Below are positions 47,696 through 58,300 of a DNA stretch of 64,000 nucleotides, in pieces. A program made the position numbers and the translations under genes. The stretch spans positions 15,001 to 79,000 of the forward strand of contig BLLL01000009.1 of the NCBI GenBank assembly GCA_013374015.1, given 5' to 3'. The stretch's first letter is position 1; each line of letters starts with the position of its first letter. Source of the stretch: Candidatus Desulfovibrio kirbyi. GTDB taxonomy: Bacteria > Desulfobacterota > Desulfovibrionia > Desulfovibrionales > Desulfovibrionaceae. A model generated the notes under the pieces. That model was not told the origin of the DNA. It made no database searches and saw nothing but the letters and a program-made list of their open reading frames with translations.

Positions 47696-48345
47696 TCAAA
47701 ATCTTTCCTGAGCTTTTTCCGGGTGTGTTCCCGCGTCACCATAAATGCCGTCCAAGGCAGTAAATACCCGCGCCTGTCCGCCAGAACAACAACGTAATCT
47801 TCTTCCTCCAGCCAAATGTGAATCAGTAGCGCGCCAGATGAAAATATTCATCTTTTCCTCACGCAGTAAATGCGTTTTGGTGAGAACATATCCTGAGCGG
47901 CGTTGTATTCTGTCAATAAGAGCCATTTTGCCACTATTTCCGGACAACCCTCTATTCAGATACGAAACAGCGCCGATGAGCAGATCTGCTTCAGCAGATC
48001 GAAGTACATTTTATAATACCATGTGTCGTGATTTTGTCCTGGGAAATCGCTATGGCGCAACAATGATTTGTTCGGCACCACCATGCATCTGAAACGCAAA
48101 TCATCGTCATCAAAAAAATAGTCCACCAAATCCAGATAAAATTCTTTTTTAGCGCTTGACACCTTAGTCCATTTGACCTCAAAATTTCGCGGTATTTCGT
48201 GCTTTTGTTTGATTTCACGCAGGCGGACAGCGATCTCGCGGATTTTATCCCACGGGCACCATACGGCTCCCAGCGTCATTGCTTTCTGCGCATCATTTTC
48301 CAGATGGCAGGATTCATCACAATAAATATTGAAAATATCCGCCAT
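47696..48345 (-). pseudogene. DUF3800 gene with internal deletion
   Basis: The N-terminal part from ATG 48345 (MADIFNIYCDESCHLEND, then GAVWCPWDK) is the start of DUF3800, whose DES motif resembles an RNase H-like active site. It reads to WYYKMYFDLLKQIC and stops 12 codons later. In the +1 frame the normal C-terminal part resumes at once: DLLIGAVSYLNRGLSGNSGK, then LIDRIQRRSGYVLTKTHLLR. The middle (about 60-80 residues with a second acidic motif) is missing. The joint has an 8-base direct repeat, GATCTGCT, 6 bases apart (47988-48009 region). The deletion has shifted the frame, so the gene is inactive. DUF3800 proteins are frequent in defence islands and prophages. Confidence 0.85.
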
Positions 48346-48406
48346 AGCGATCTCCTTAATCACATGACAAAACGGCTTTTGCTTTTGATCGACGTCATCA
48401 TATCCA

Positions 48407-48436
48407 TTGACAGCATCTATCAAACAGATGTTATGT
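48407..48436 (+). promoter_or_regulatory. Candidate promoter/operator of the defence operon
   Basis: TTGACA (48407-48412), 17-18 bases, GTTATG/TTATGT (48430-48436). The spacer holds the inverted repeat CATCT-N7-AGATG (48414-48430), so a repressor could cover the promoter. The first gene of the operon has its own XRE helix-turn-helix, making self-repression possible. Confidence 0.45.
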
Positions 48437-48464
48437 GCATGTCAAATGTTGAATTTGAATAAAG

Positions 48465-51400
48465 ATGTTGCCACGCGCGAAACCGCTATCATCGGACGCA
48501 AGCTCGGAAGCCCCAGCTTACATCCGCTCTTTGCGCAAAGAGTTGGGCATGACGCAGGACGCTCTGTCCAAGATGCTCGGCGTTTCCTTCGCCTCGATCA
48601 ACCGATGGGAAAACGGGCAAACCAGCCCCACGGCGCTGGCAATGGATAAGCTCCGTCAGATTGAAGCCTCGCTGCCTTCCAGGCAAAATGACGCTGTTCC
48701 GGACGATAATGGTCTGCTGCCGGACACTGTCCACACTGATTTCACCGCCCGTCCCGATGCCGTTAAAGCAATTATTGAGGCGGAACGGCTTGCTTTCGCC
48801 CATACGGTGAATCCCGCCTTTGCCACAGAAGTGTCCCGTATCGACCCTCTGCCGCACCAGCGCATTGCCGTTTACGACGTCATGCTCAAGCAGCCCCGCT
48901 TGCGTTTTCTGCTGGCCGACGATGCGGGCGCGGGCAAAACCATCATGGCAGGCTTGGTCATTCGTGAGATGCTTGCCCGGCAACGTATTCGCCGCGTACT
49001 CATTGTTCCCCCGGCAGGTTTGATAGGCAACTGGCAGCGGGAACTGAAAGACCTGTTTCAACTGGATGCCGCCATCGCGGTCGGCCAGAATATGAGCAGA
49101 GGGAATCCCTTTGCCAACGAAGGCAGCGACCTGCTTATCGTCAGCATTGACACGTTGCGCAACGATAAAGCTAGGACGCTTTTAGGCGCTCCGGACACCA
49201 AGCCTTACGACCTTGTCATTTTTGACGAGGCGCACAAGCTGTCCTGCGACCAGGGCGGAGATTTGCGCATTACCAAATCTGACCGCTACAAGCTGGCGGA
49301 AATGCTGGCTGGGGCGTCTGGCGACGCATTGGGCGGCGCTTCATCGGCATGGAAACTGCCCTGGAAGGCCGAACATTTATTTTTGCTCACCGCTACTCCA
49401 CATATGGGGAAGGACTATCCCTATTTCGGCCTGTGGCGACTGCTGGATCCGCAGTGTTTCTCCACATGGCAGGCGTTTGAAGGCATTCCGGCTGAAGTCA
49501 GAGCCAGACATTTCCTGCGCCGCACCAAAGAAGAAATGGTGCATCTGGACGGCAGACCACTTTACCCCATGCGGGTGTCAGACACCTTGGGCTTCAGCCT
49601 CACCATCGGGCAGGACAGCGAACAGGAACTCTACGACGCCGCGACAGATTACCTGCTCTACATCTACAACAATGCCAAAATTCTCAACCGTTCCGCCGCC
49701 CGCCTTGCGCTTTCCGTCTTCCAGCGCCGCCTCTCCTCTTCCACCTATGCTCTGATGCGTTCCTTTGAACGACGGATGGAAAAACTTACCGATCTGATTC
49801 AGCGCTTGGAAGACGGCAAACTCTCCGAAAAGCAGTTAGCCGCATGGCAAGACCGCGCTGTTCATGATGTCTTTGAAGAAAAGACAGCCGATGAAGAAGA
49901 AATATTTCAGGGCGAGGCTTATGTTGCATCAGGGCTGGAAGAGAACGAAAAGGCCGAAGACGACGCTCTCGACAATGTCGTTGCTATGTCCCTGGCTGAA
50001 CTGATGGCGGAGCGCGAGCATGTCCAGACACTGCTTGAACTTGCTAAACGTGTTCTGGATAAAGGAACGGAATCCAAATTTGAGCGACTCCGTGAAATCA
50101 TTGAAGACTCCCGTTTCAGCGGCGAGAAGATTCTCATCTTCACGGAACACCGTGACACCCTAGAATACCTGAACAACCGTCTTTCCGCCCTAGGCTTCGC
50201 CGGGCGTCTGGCTCATATTCACGGCGGCATGGATTACAGGGAACGTCAGGAGTCCCTTGATCATTTCAAAAAAACCGCGCAGGAACACGGCGCGCAATAC
50301 ATGATCTGCACCGATGCCGCAGCTGAAGGCGTCAATCTCCAGTTCTGCTGGATCATGATCAACTACGACATCCCCTGGAACCCGGCCCGGCTCGAACAGC
50401 GCATGGGCCGCATCCACCGCTACGGGCAGAAGCACGAGCCTGTGTTTCTCCTCAATCTCGTCGCATCAACCACACGCGAAGGCAAAGTTCTCAAAACGCT
50501 GTTGGATAAATTGGAGCGCATCCGTAAGCAACTGTCCTCCGACAAGGTATTCGACAGCATAGGCCGCGTATTCAGCGAGGTTTCCATCAAGACCTATATG
50601 GAACGCGCCCTTGTAGCCGCCGCCACCGACACTCTTGACGACCTCACGCATGAACTGGACGGACAAATCACGGCGGAACAGGTATCTGCCGCTCTGGCCA
50701 AGGAAAAAATGATTTTGGGGAAAGGCGGTGGTGTGGCGTCAAAGCTCCCAACTCTGCGGGAAAACCTGTACAATGAGGATTACCGCCGCCTGCTTCCGGG
50801 ATTTGTCGAGGGATTCACACGCATGGCAGCGCCGCTGATAGATGTGCGTCTGGAAGCGGTAGCCCTTAGCCGGTCTTTCCGGCTTAGGGATAGCGACAGC
50901 AATGAAGATGCCGCAGGCGTTTTCTCTCTGGATGCCGGTCGTAGCCCACACGCCGCAGGCATCTGGGCGGCGCTCGGCCAAATAGGCAACAAGCCGCAGT
51001 CTTTATCCTTCTCTCGTCCAACTAAAAATGATGTCCTGTGGCTGCATCCGGGAGAACCAATATTTGACGCCATCTGCAGTGCGTTGCGTTCCACCTGCGG
51101 GCTGGAAGCGTTGCGTGGCGGAATTTTCATGGATGCCAACACGCGGAAGCCATATCTTGTGCATGTGGCAAAGTACGGCATCCTGCATGGCGATTCAGGT
51201 GAACCTACATGGCATCTTGCGGCTGTGCGGCAGGAAAATACAGCACTGACGCTGTGCCCTCTGGAGCATTTTTTGTGCATTCGTTCAAGGAAAACCGAAG
51301 GGCTTTCTGAGGACGCGCAACGGCTGGCTCTGACCATTGCCGCCAACAAGGAAAGCGCTCGCGCGTATCTGCTGGAAGAATGCCGCAAGCAGGCGTTGCT

Positions 51401-52127
51401 GGAAGCGGATGCCATCCGCGCTGAACTTCCACGGCGGGAACACTATCTGCGCAATGGATTTGAGTTTCAGAATATAGAACTGACCGACCAACGCGCCACC
51501 CTGAAACGCAAAGAGCGTAACGGAGAAAACGTGAAGCGCGAGCTTGACGCCGTTATTGACCGCATCCGCCATCTGGACGAAGAGCGCGATGCTGCGTTGA
51601 CGGCATTGCTCAGTGACCCGGATAAGGTGTTGCCGGGTTCCGTGGCCTTTATTGCCCATGCTCTTGTATTACCAGAGGTTGAATGTGCCGGAGATGACGC
51701 TTGGCGGCAGGACAATATTGAAGCGTTGGCCATGAACGCCGTGCGCTCCTATGAAAGCGGCTTCGGCGACATCCGGCCCGTACATACGCCGGAATTAGCC
51801 CGCGCCCAGGGTTTGCAGGATTATCCCGGGTTTGACGTTTTGTCTTTCCGCAGCGCGGAAGGCGACAAACGGGAACGCCGCTGCATTGAGGTAAAAGGCA
51901 CTCGCGGCAGTGAAGCTGTGGAGATGTCTGAGAACGAATGGGACAGGGCCATGAACCTGCGCTCGGAATACTGGCTTTATGTGGTAGCGGAATGCGCGTC
52001 TCCGGCCCCGCGCCTGATCCGCATTCAGGACCCGGCATGGAAGCTGCTCGTGCGGCCCACAGACCAAACCCGCACAGCGCGGCGCATCAGGCTTGCGGAC
52101 ATTCTGCCCCTCGCGGAAGGAGAATAA
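48465..52127 (+). CDS. XRE-HTH / SNF2 helicase / DUF3883-like fusion, defence operon gene 1
   Basis: The protein is 1,220 residues. Residues 19-60 form a Cro/XRE helix-turn-helix (LGMTQDALSKMLGVS, then INRWENGQTSPT). The SNF2/helicase motor follows: DDAGAGKTIMAG (Walker A, ~152), FDEAHKL (~255), LTATPH (~307), then IFTEHRDTLEYLNNRL and QRMGRIHRYGQ (motif VI, ~645). The C-terminal domain has RCIEVKGTRGSEAVEMSENEW (from ~1139), as in DUF3883 nuclease-like domains with a conserved Glu-x-Lys. The SNF2 part resembles DrmD of class 1 DISARM, but drmA, drmB and drmC are absent. The ribosome-binding site is poor. It ends directly before the methylase ATG. Confidence 0.88.
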   Translation: MLPRAKPLSSDASSEAPAYIRSLRKELGMTQDALSKMLGVSFASINRWENGQTSPTALAMDKLRQIEASLPSRQNDAVPDDNGLLPDTVHTDFTARPDAVKAIIEAERLAFAHTVNPAFATEVSRIDPLPHQRIAVYDVMLKQPRLRFLLADDAGAGKTIMAGLVIREMLARQRIRRVLIVPPAGLIGNWQRELKDLFQLDAAIAVGQNMSRGNPFANEGSDLLIVSIDTLRNDKARTLLGAPDTKPYDLVIFDEAHKLSCDQGGDLRITKSDRYKLAEMLAGASGDALGGASSAWKLPWKAEHLFLLTATPHMGKDYPYFGLWRLLDPQCFSTWQAFEGIPAEVRARHFLRRTKEEMVHLDGRPLYPMRVSDTLGFSLTIGQDSEQELYDAATDYLLYIYNNAKILNRSAARLALSVFQRRLSSSTYALMRSFERRMEKLTDLIQRLEDGKLSEKQLAAWQDRAVHDVFEEKTADEEEIFQGEAYVASGLEENEKAEDDALDNVVAMSLAELMAEREHVQTLLELAKRVLDKGTESKFERLREIIEDSRFSGEKILIFTEHRDTLEYLNNRLSALGFAGRLAHIHGGMDYRERQESLDHFKKTAQEHGAQYMICTDAAAEGVNLQFCWIMINYDIPWNPARLEQRMGRIHRYGQKHEPVFLLNLVASTTREGKVLKTLLDKLERIRKQLSSDKVFDSIGRVFSEVSIKTYMERALVAAATDTLDDLTHELDGQITAEQVSAALAKEKMILGKGGGVASKLPTLRENLYNEDYRRLLPGFVEGFTRMAAPLIDVRLEAVALSRSFRLRDSDSNEDAAGVFSLDAGRSPHAAGIWAALGQIGNKPQSLSFSRPTKNDVLWLHPGEPIFDAICSALRSTCGLEALRGGIFMDANTRKPYLVHVAKYGILHGDSGEPTWHLAAVRQENTALTLCPLEHFLCIRSRKTEGLSEDAQRLALTIAANKESARAYLLEECRKQALLEADAIRAELPRREHYLRNGFEFQNIELTDQRATLKRKERNGENVKRELDAVIDRIRHLDEERDAALTALLSDPDKVLPGSVAFIAHALVLPEVECAGDDAWRQDNIEALAMNAVRSYESGFGDIRPVHTPELARAQGLQDYPGFDVLSFRSAEGDKRERRCIEVKGTRGSEAVEMSENEWDRAMNLRSEYWLYVVAECASPAPRLIRIQDPAWKLLVRPTDQTRTARRIRLADILPLAEGE

Positions 52128-55100
52128 ATGTCTGACTCCAAAAACGGCGCCCGCCTTATCGAAACTGCCTTTCCGCTCAAGCAGACTTCTTTGGACGCGG
52201 TGCATGAAAAGAATGTCCGGCACGGGCATCTCTCTACCCTGCACATCTGGCCCGCCAGACGTCCTTTGGCCGCCTGCCGCGCCGCTTTGCTGGCTACGCT
52301 TCTGCCTGACCCCGGAACCGCTGAAGATCGGGCGCATCTTTGTGAGCGCATCGGCGGCAAGGTTGTGGAATCAACGGGGCAGGAGCAGCGCGCAACCCAA
52401 AAAACCGATGGCGGTGTGCTGCACTGGCTTGGCACTGAACCCAAAAACGGTAAAAAGGCCAAGGAAGAGCACCGGCGTATAGTCAGAGAACGAGGACAGG
52501 AACTGCAAAAACTCGTGGACGAGATTCACTCCGCGTATGGTGGTCGTCCCACGCGTGTTCTGGATCCATTCTCCGGTGGCGGAGCCATCCCTCTGGAAGC
52601 CATGCGCTTGGGTTGTGAAGCCTATGCCGTGGATTTGAACCCTGTGGCCGTTTTTGTGCTGGGCGCGACTCTCAAATACCCGCAAGCTGTTGGCGATGCC
52701 ACTGTGCCGCTGCCGGAGTTTATTCGGTCAGACACGACTTTTATGAAAGAATTTTTCGCCCAACACTCACGTGCGGAAGAAACACTGTCACAGCAGGGAA
52801 GCCTGCTGGCATCGTCAGAAGATCCCTATGCCGCTGACCTCGCTTGGCATGTCCGCGCCTGGGGACAATGGGTTTTGAAAGATGCTCGCAAGACTCTGGC
52901 AAACCGTTACCCCACTTATGCGGTTTACGAACCGTTGCAAGAAAACGCGTCCTATGAGCCGCAACCTCCACAGATGGTTCCCTTAAAAGGGGATGGCACA
53001 CCTGATGTGGACGCGCTCAATAAGGACTTTGACGCGCAGTATCTGAAAGATGAACGCAATCCTCGCTGGCTGGCCCGGCCCACAGTCGCTTATCTCTGGG
53101 CGCGTACTGCCCAATGCAAAAACTGCCGCAAGCTCATTCCCCTGCTTAAGACCAAATGGCTGTGCAAGACAAAGAATGGCAAACGTGTCGCCCTCAAGGT
53201 GGATGCGCGGGACGGGGTCGTATCTTTTGACGTCTGGATCGGTGTTCCTGTCAAAGGCAAAAACACGGCCCAGAAACGCGTTTTTGACCAGGAAGTCGGC
53301 AATGGCTTCATGTCCGGGGCCGGAGCCACCTGCCCGCATTGCGGCAACATCATTTCTATGGATGACCTGCGCCGTGAAGGCAAAGCCGGAAGGTTGGGGG
53401 CTGTGCCCACTGCCGTTGTTGTGGATGGGAGAAAGAGCAAGGAATACCGGCGGCCATTCCCGGAGGAAATCAATCAGGCTCATGTGACGCAGGAGGAATT
53501 GGAAGCGGCGTTCAAAGACGTGCCTTTCGGAATTCCAGATGAACCGACGCCGGATGAAAACGCGCTTGGAATGAGTATTCCCAAATATGGCTTTACCCGC
53601 TGGCGCGACCTCTTCTCCCCCCGCCAGCTTCTGGCCTTGGGCACACTGGTGACGAGTGTGCGTAAGGCCATTGCCAAGTGCGAAGCAGAAGCTACAGCGT
53701 TCGGGTATGACAGGAATTTGGTAGAAGCGATTGGGACGTATCTGGCGATAACTCTTGATAAAATTGCCGACTATAATTCTACCATATGCACGTGGCATCT
53801 AAGCGGTGAAAAGATGCGTCAAACTTTTGCGCGATTTGCATTGCCGATTACATGGGATTTTGCTGAAAGCGCTCTTGTTAATGATGTAGGTGGGTCATTT
53901 TCGGCGCAGTTGGAATGGATTACACGATATATAAAAATGACACTGTCTGCATTGCAACATGCTCTGCCCCCCACCATCACCCAACAAAGCGCCACCCAAT
54001 CCACCGGCTTTCTTTACAATGCTATCGTCACCGATCCGCCGTATTATGACGCTATTCCCTATTCCGACTGCATGGATTTCTTTTACATCTGGCTCAAGCG
54101 CGTAACCCACGGCACGATTCTGGACAAAGGGCTGTTTGCCGCGCCCCTAGCCCCCAAGTGGGACAGCGCGGCCCAGGACGGCGAACTGATAGACGACGCA
54201 TCCCGCCACAACGGAAACAGAACCGCCTCTAAAAAAGCCTACGAAGACGGCATGGCCCAGGTATTCGCGCGTTGCCACGAAAGCCTCGCCCCGGAAGGAC
54301 GCTTAGTGGTGGTGTTTGCCCACAAACACCCGGACGCATGGGAGACGCTGGTTTCTGCCATGATCCGCGCCGAGTTCACAGTTACCGCGTCCTGGCCCAT
54401 ACAGACCGAGATGGGCAATCGTATGCGTGGGCTTTCTTCCGCCGCATTGTCTTCCTCTGTTTGGCTGGTGTGCAAAAAACGTCCGGCAACTGCCGCTCCT
54501 GGTTGGGACAGCAAAGTGCTGGCCAAAATGGAAGAAAGCATCACAGAAAAACTCCGCGCTTTTTGGGACGCGGGCATACGTGGGCCGGACTTTGTTTGGG
54601 CCGCAACCGGCCCGGCGTTGACCGCCTATTCCGCCCATCCGGTGGTCAAAAAAACCGCCAGTCCCGGCGAAAGCATGAGCGTTACGGAATTTCTGGGCTA
54701 TGTCCGCCGCATGGTGGTGATTTTTGTGGTTGGTCGCGTACTCAAAACCGATCCGACAACCGGAAGCGATGTGCAGCGCATGGATGCCGTAACGGCCTAT
54801 TACCTGTTGCACCGCAATGACTTCGGCATGGAAGACGCCCCGGCTGGTGCATGTATTCTCTACGCCACAGCCTGTGGTTTGACGGACAGGGATTTGGAAA
54901 GCGCCTATCGCATTGTGACCAAAAAAGGTTCACCGTCCACAGCATCAGACGTTGATGAGGCTGAAGACGATGACGAGAGCGCTGATGAAGATGCTGGTGG
55001 CGTGTCCAGCGGCGGAAAAATGATTTTGCTTCCTTGGTCGAAGCGTGATCATAAAGCATTGGGGCTGGGAGCACCCGGCGGCGCTCCTGTTCCCTTAATC

Positions 55101-55328
55101 GACTGGGCGCATAAACTTATGCATCTATGGAAAGACGGCGATCTGGGCAAGGTGGACAGCTATATTGACTCCTGCGCCTTACGCCGCAATGAACTTTTCA
55201 TGCAGCTTCTGCAGGCGCTGACCGAACTTTCTAAAAATTCCGAGCGCAGCCTGCTCGAATCAATCAGCAACCATCTGCACGCCAAAGGCGCTATGCCAGT
55301 TGCACATATTGGAAAAATGGAGATGTAA
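52128..55328 (+). CDS. DUF1156 zinc-ribbon DNA methylase, defence operon gene 2
   Basis: The protein is 1,066 residues. The N-terminus (AFPLKQTSLDAVHEKNVRHG, then LHIWPARRPLAACRAALLAT) is the DUF1156 block. SAM motif I is VLDPFSGGGAIPLEA at ~144 with AYAVDLNPVA after it. Motif IV is TDPPYYDAIPYSD at ~635. Two Cys pairs, CKNCRKL (~330) and CPHCGN (~403), form zinc ribbons. DPPY points to N6-adenine or N4-cytosine methylation. Within the family (COG1743-like) the protein travels with a DUF499 ATPase and helicases in defence islands. Here it would mark self DNA. GGAGAATAA precedes the ATG. All catalytic motifs look intact. Confidence 0.92.
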   Translation: MSDSKNGARLIETAFPLKQTSLDAVHEKNVRHGHLSTLHIWPARRPLAACRAALLATLLPDPGTAEDRAHLCERIGGKVVESTGQEQRATQKTDGGVLHWLGTEPKNGKKAKEEHRRIVRERGQELQKLVDEIHSAYGGRPTRVLDPFSGGGAIPLEAMRLGCEAYAVDLNPVAVFVLGATLKYPQAVGDATVPLPEFIRSDTTFMKEFFAQHSRAEETLSQQGSLLASSEDPYAADLAWHVRAWGQWVLKDARKTLANRYPTYAVYEPLQENASYEPQPPQMVPLKGDGTPDVDALNKDFDAQYLKDERNPRWLARPTVAYLWARTAQCKNCRKLIPLLKTKWLCKTKNGKRVALKVDARDGVVSFDVWIGVPVKGKNTAQKRVFDQEVGNGFMSGAGATCPHCGNIISMDDLRREGKAGRLGAVPTAVVVDGRKSKEYRRPFPEEINQAHVTQEELEAAFKDVPFGIPDEPTPDENALGMSIPKYGFTRWRDLFSPRQLLALGTLVTSVRKAIAKCEAEATAFGYDRNLVEAIGTYLAITLDKIADYNSTICTWHLSGEKMRQTFARFALPITWDFAESALVNDVGGSFSAQLEWITRYIKMTLSALQHALPPTITQQSATQSTGFLYNAIVTDPPYYDAIPYSDCMDFFYIWLKRVTHGTILDKGLFAAPLAPKWDSAAQDGELIDDASRHNGNRTASKKAYEDGMAQVFARCHESLAPEGRLVVVFAHKHPDAWETLVSAMIRAEFTVTASWPIQTEMGNRMRGLSSAALSSSVWLVCKKRPATAAPGWDSKVLAKMEESITEKLRAFWDAGIRGPDFVWAATGPALTAYSAHPVVKKTASPGESMSVTEFLGYVRRMVVIFVVGRVLKTDPTTGSDVQRMDAVTAYYLLHRNDFGMEDAPAGACILYATACGLTDRDLESAYRIVTKKGSPSTASDVDEAEDDDESADEDAGGVSSGGKMILLPWSKRDHKALGLGAPGGAPVPLIDWAHKLMHLWKDGDLGKVDSYIDSCALRRNELFMQLLQALTELSKNSERSLLESISNHLHAKGAMPVAHIGKMEM

Positions 55329-55329
55329 G

Positions 55330-58300
55330 ATGGCTCAACCCCCCAATTGGAAACCCTGGCACAAGGTTGTCGACCTACGCCCTGATCTACGTTCCGGAGA
55401 ATTGGCCCTGCATCTGTTCGCGGCGGATCTGTATGTAGCCGTCATGCAAAAGGGTCTACGGCCTGTGTATGAAAAACCTGAAGAGTTTTTCGCCCTCACT
55501 TTTCCCACCCACAACCTTAGGGCATTGGCCGAGGATGTATGCCAAAGGCTTCTCGGCGAAAACGACAAGGCCGTGCGCCAGTTGCAGCTCACTTACGGCG
55601 GCGGCAAAACCCACGCGCTCATTACCCTGTTACACCTTGTGCGCGAGCCGGACAAGCTACCTTCTCTTCCGGCAGTGGAGGAGTTCCGTACTGCCGTAGG
55701 TTGTGATTTTCCCAAAGCACGTGTGGCTGCCTTATGTTTTGACAAGATAGATGTACAAGACGGTCTTATTGTCAAAAGCCCTGCCGGTGAAGAACGACTT
55801 TTGCGCCAGCCTTGGTCTATTCTCGCATGGCAAATCGCAGGGGCGGAAGGTCTGGGGGTTATCAATCGGGACAATCCGAAGGACGAACGTGACACTCCTC
55901 CGGCAGAAAGCCTGCTGACGGAACTTCTCAGTCTTCCGGGCAAGAAAAAGCTAGCGCTGCTTCTGTTGGTTGACGAAGTGCTCATGTACGCCAGAATCAA
56001 GGTTGAATCCGTACCTACTTGGCGCAATTATCTGATCAGCTTTTTCCAATATCTGACTCAGGCTACAACCAAAGTGGACACATGTTGTCTGGTGGCTTCT
56101 CTATTGGCATCCGACCCCACGAAAGAAGATGTTATGGGGAGAGATTTGCAGAGCGAATTGTATGATGTTTTTCAGCGCCAGCGTGAAGAAGCCGTGGAGC
56201 CGGTCAGCAAGGATGATGTGGCGGAAGTGCTGCGTCGCCGCTTCTTTACTCCGGAATCCATACGCGACCCTGAAAAATTCCGTTCTCATGTTCAGGCTGC
56301 CCTTAAAGGCGTGATTGACCTGGAAGGTAAAAGTGGAGTTGTCGACTCGCGGGCGCGCACTCTGGAAGATCGGTATTACAAATCCTATCCCTTTCATCCG
56401 GAATTGACAGATGTGTTTTTTGCCAAGTGGACCCAGATTCAGGGATACCAAAAAACGCGCGGAGCATTGCGAACCTTTGCTCTGGTGCTGCGGGAAGCGG
56501 AAAAATGGGATCAAAGTCCCTTGGTCAGTACTGCCAGCTTGCTTGCTGCGCCAAATCAAAGCGGCCTTTCCTCTGCCGCGCGTGAATTAGTGGCCATCGC
56601 CGACAATGCTGATGGCGTCAATGCAGTATGGGCCGGGATCCTGGAAAAGGAACTGGAAATTACCCGCGACATCCAGAAAGATCTGACACTCGGCTACAGA
56701 GAATTGGAGCAGGCGGCAATAGGCGCCTTCCTCCACTCACAACCCCTTGGCCAAGAAGTCAAAACCCGTGATCTGGTTGCGCTGATCGCTCCTACCCTCC
56801 CAGACAAAATTGTGTTTGAAACAGGACTTGCGCAGTGGGCTGAACACAGCTTTTGGCTGGACGACCAAAATACCGCTAATAATGGCACCGCGTTACCTGC
56901 GGCATGGCGTCTGGGCAAGCGACCGAATCTCAGACAGATGCATGATAAGGCCAAATTGGAAATCGGAGATGACCTTGTTCGTAGACAGCTTGTCCATGAA
57001 ATCCCCAAGACCAAATCCTTGACCATGGGCGCGCGTGAAAGCGGTCTTGATTTACACGTTATGCCGGAGTCTCCCAGAGACGTTTCGGATGACGGCAAAT
57101 TTCATTATGCGATTTTGGGGCCGGAGTACGCGAGCGAACCCAGAAACATTGCACCTGAAGCTGTTAGATACCTGCAAGAAGGAGCCAGCCAAAGCAGACC
57201 CCGTGTGTACCGTAACTCGCTCATTCTGCTGGTGCCGTCCATAGACGGTCTTGCAATGGCCAACGCTCGACTGCGAGATGCCATCGCCTGGAAGCAAGTG
57301 CTCTTTACCCTGCAGCGGCAAGGCCCGGATGCCGTTGACCCTGTTCACATGTCTAAGTTGGCGAACCAGAAATCCGCAGCGGAAGACAAAGTTGGCGAAG
57401 CTGTCAAACAGGCATGGTGCATGGTGGTGACACTCTCGGAAAAAGGGGCCCCACAGTGCTTCAAACTTAATATCAGTGATGCCCCTCATTTTGCCGCCAT
57501 AAAACAGGATCAACAGTCACGGGTGTTCGATACAACTCTGAACGCGGAGGCTCTTTTGCCGGAAGGTCCGTATGATTTATGGCATCCAGGAGGCGTTTCC
57601 CGCCGCGTCAAAGACCTTTACACGGCTTTTGCCCAATTCCCTCGGTTGCCCAAAATGCTCAAAACCAAAGCAGTAGTGGAAACTTTGGCCCAAGGTTGCT
57701 TGGACGGCATCCTTGTGTTGCGCTTGGCTCGTCCGGACGGCTCCGCTCGCGTTTGGTGGCGTTCACGTCCTGACACTGCGGCATTGGATGACGCCGAGCT
57801 TGAACTCTGGCTTCCAGCAAAGGCTGAGTTAACGGAAATCGACCCTGACATTTTGCGACCGCACAATTTGCCGAAGCTCTGGCCTGACGGAGACAAACCG
57901 CATATCACGGTCAAAGACGTGCTGGACTACTTTGCTGGAAACCGCGTCTTTTCCTGCCAGCTTAAAGATTATACCGCCAGTATCCCTGTGCCCAAAGCCA
58001 CGAGAGATGCAGTCATGGCAGCGCTGGGAAAAAACGTGGAAAGCGGCGCCCTCTGGCTCTACAATCCACCTGCAAGTGTGCTGGGAGAGCCTGTCCCGGC
58101 GGGTATACTGAATGAAAACGCCAGCCTGTATGCGCCGCCTAACGCCATTACGCCGATGGAACTGTTGCCAGCCAATATTGGCTACGCATGGCAAAGCGAT
58201 GCCGCAACCGTTGAAGCTGTCGCTACGGCTCTTTCGCAAAAAGTTGGAATGACGCTCCCTTGGAAGACGATCAAAGATGCGGTGGATGATGCCTTGCGGC

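Noticed and set aside
48465..52127. Calling the helicase operon a complete DISARM system
   Set aside because: The DrmA helicase, DUF1998 protein DrmB and phospholipase-D protein DrmC are missing, so only a relation is claimed.
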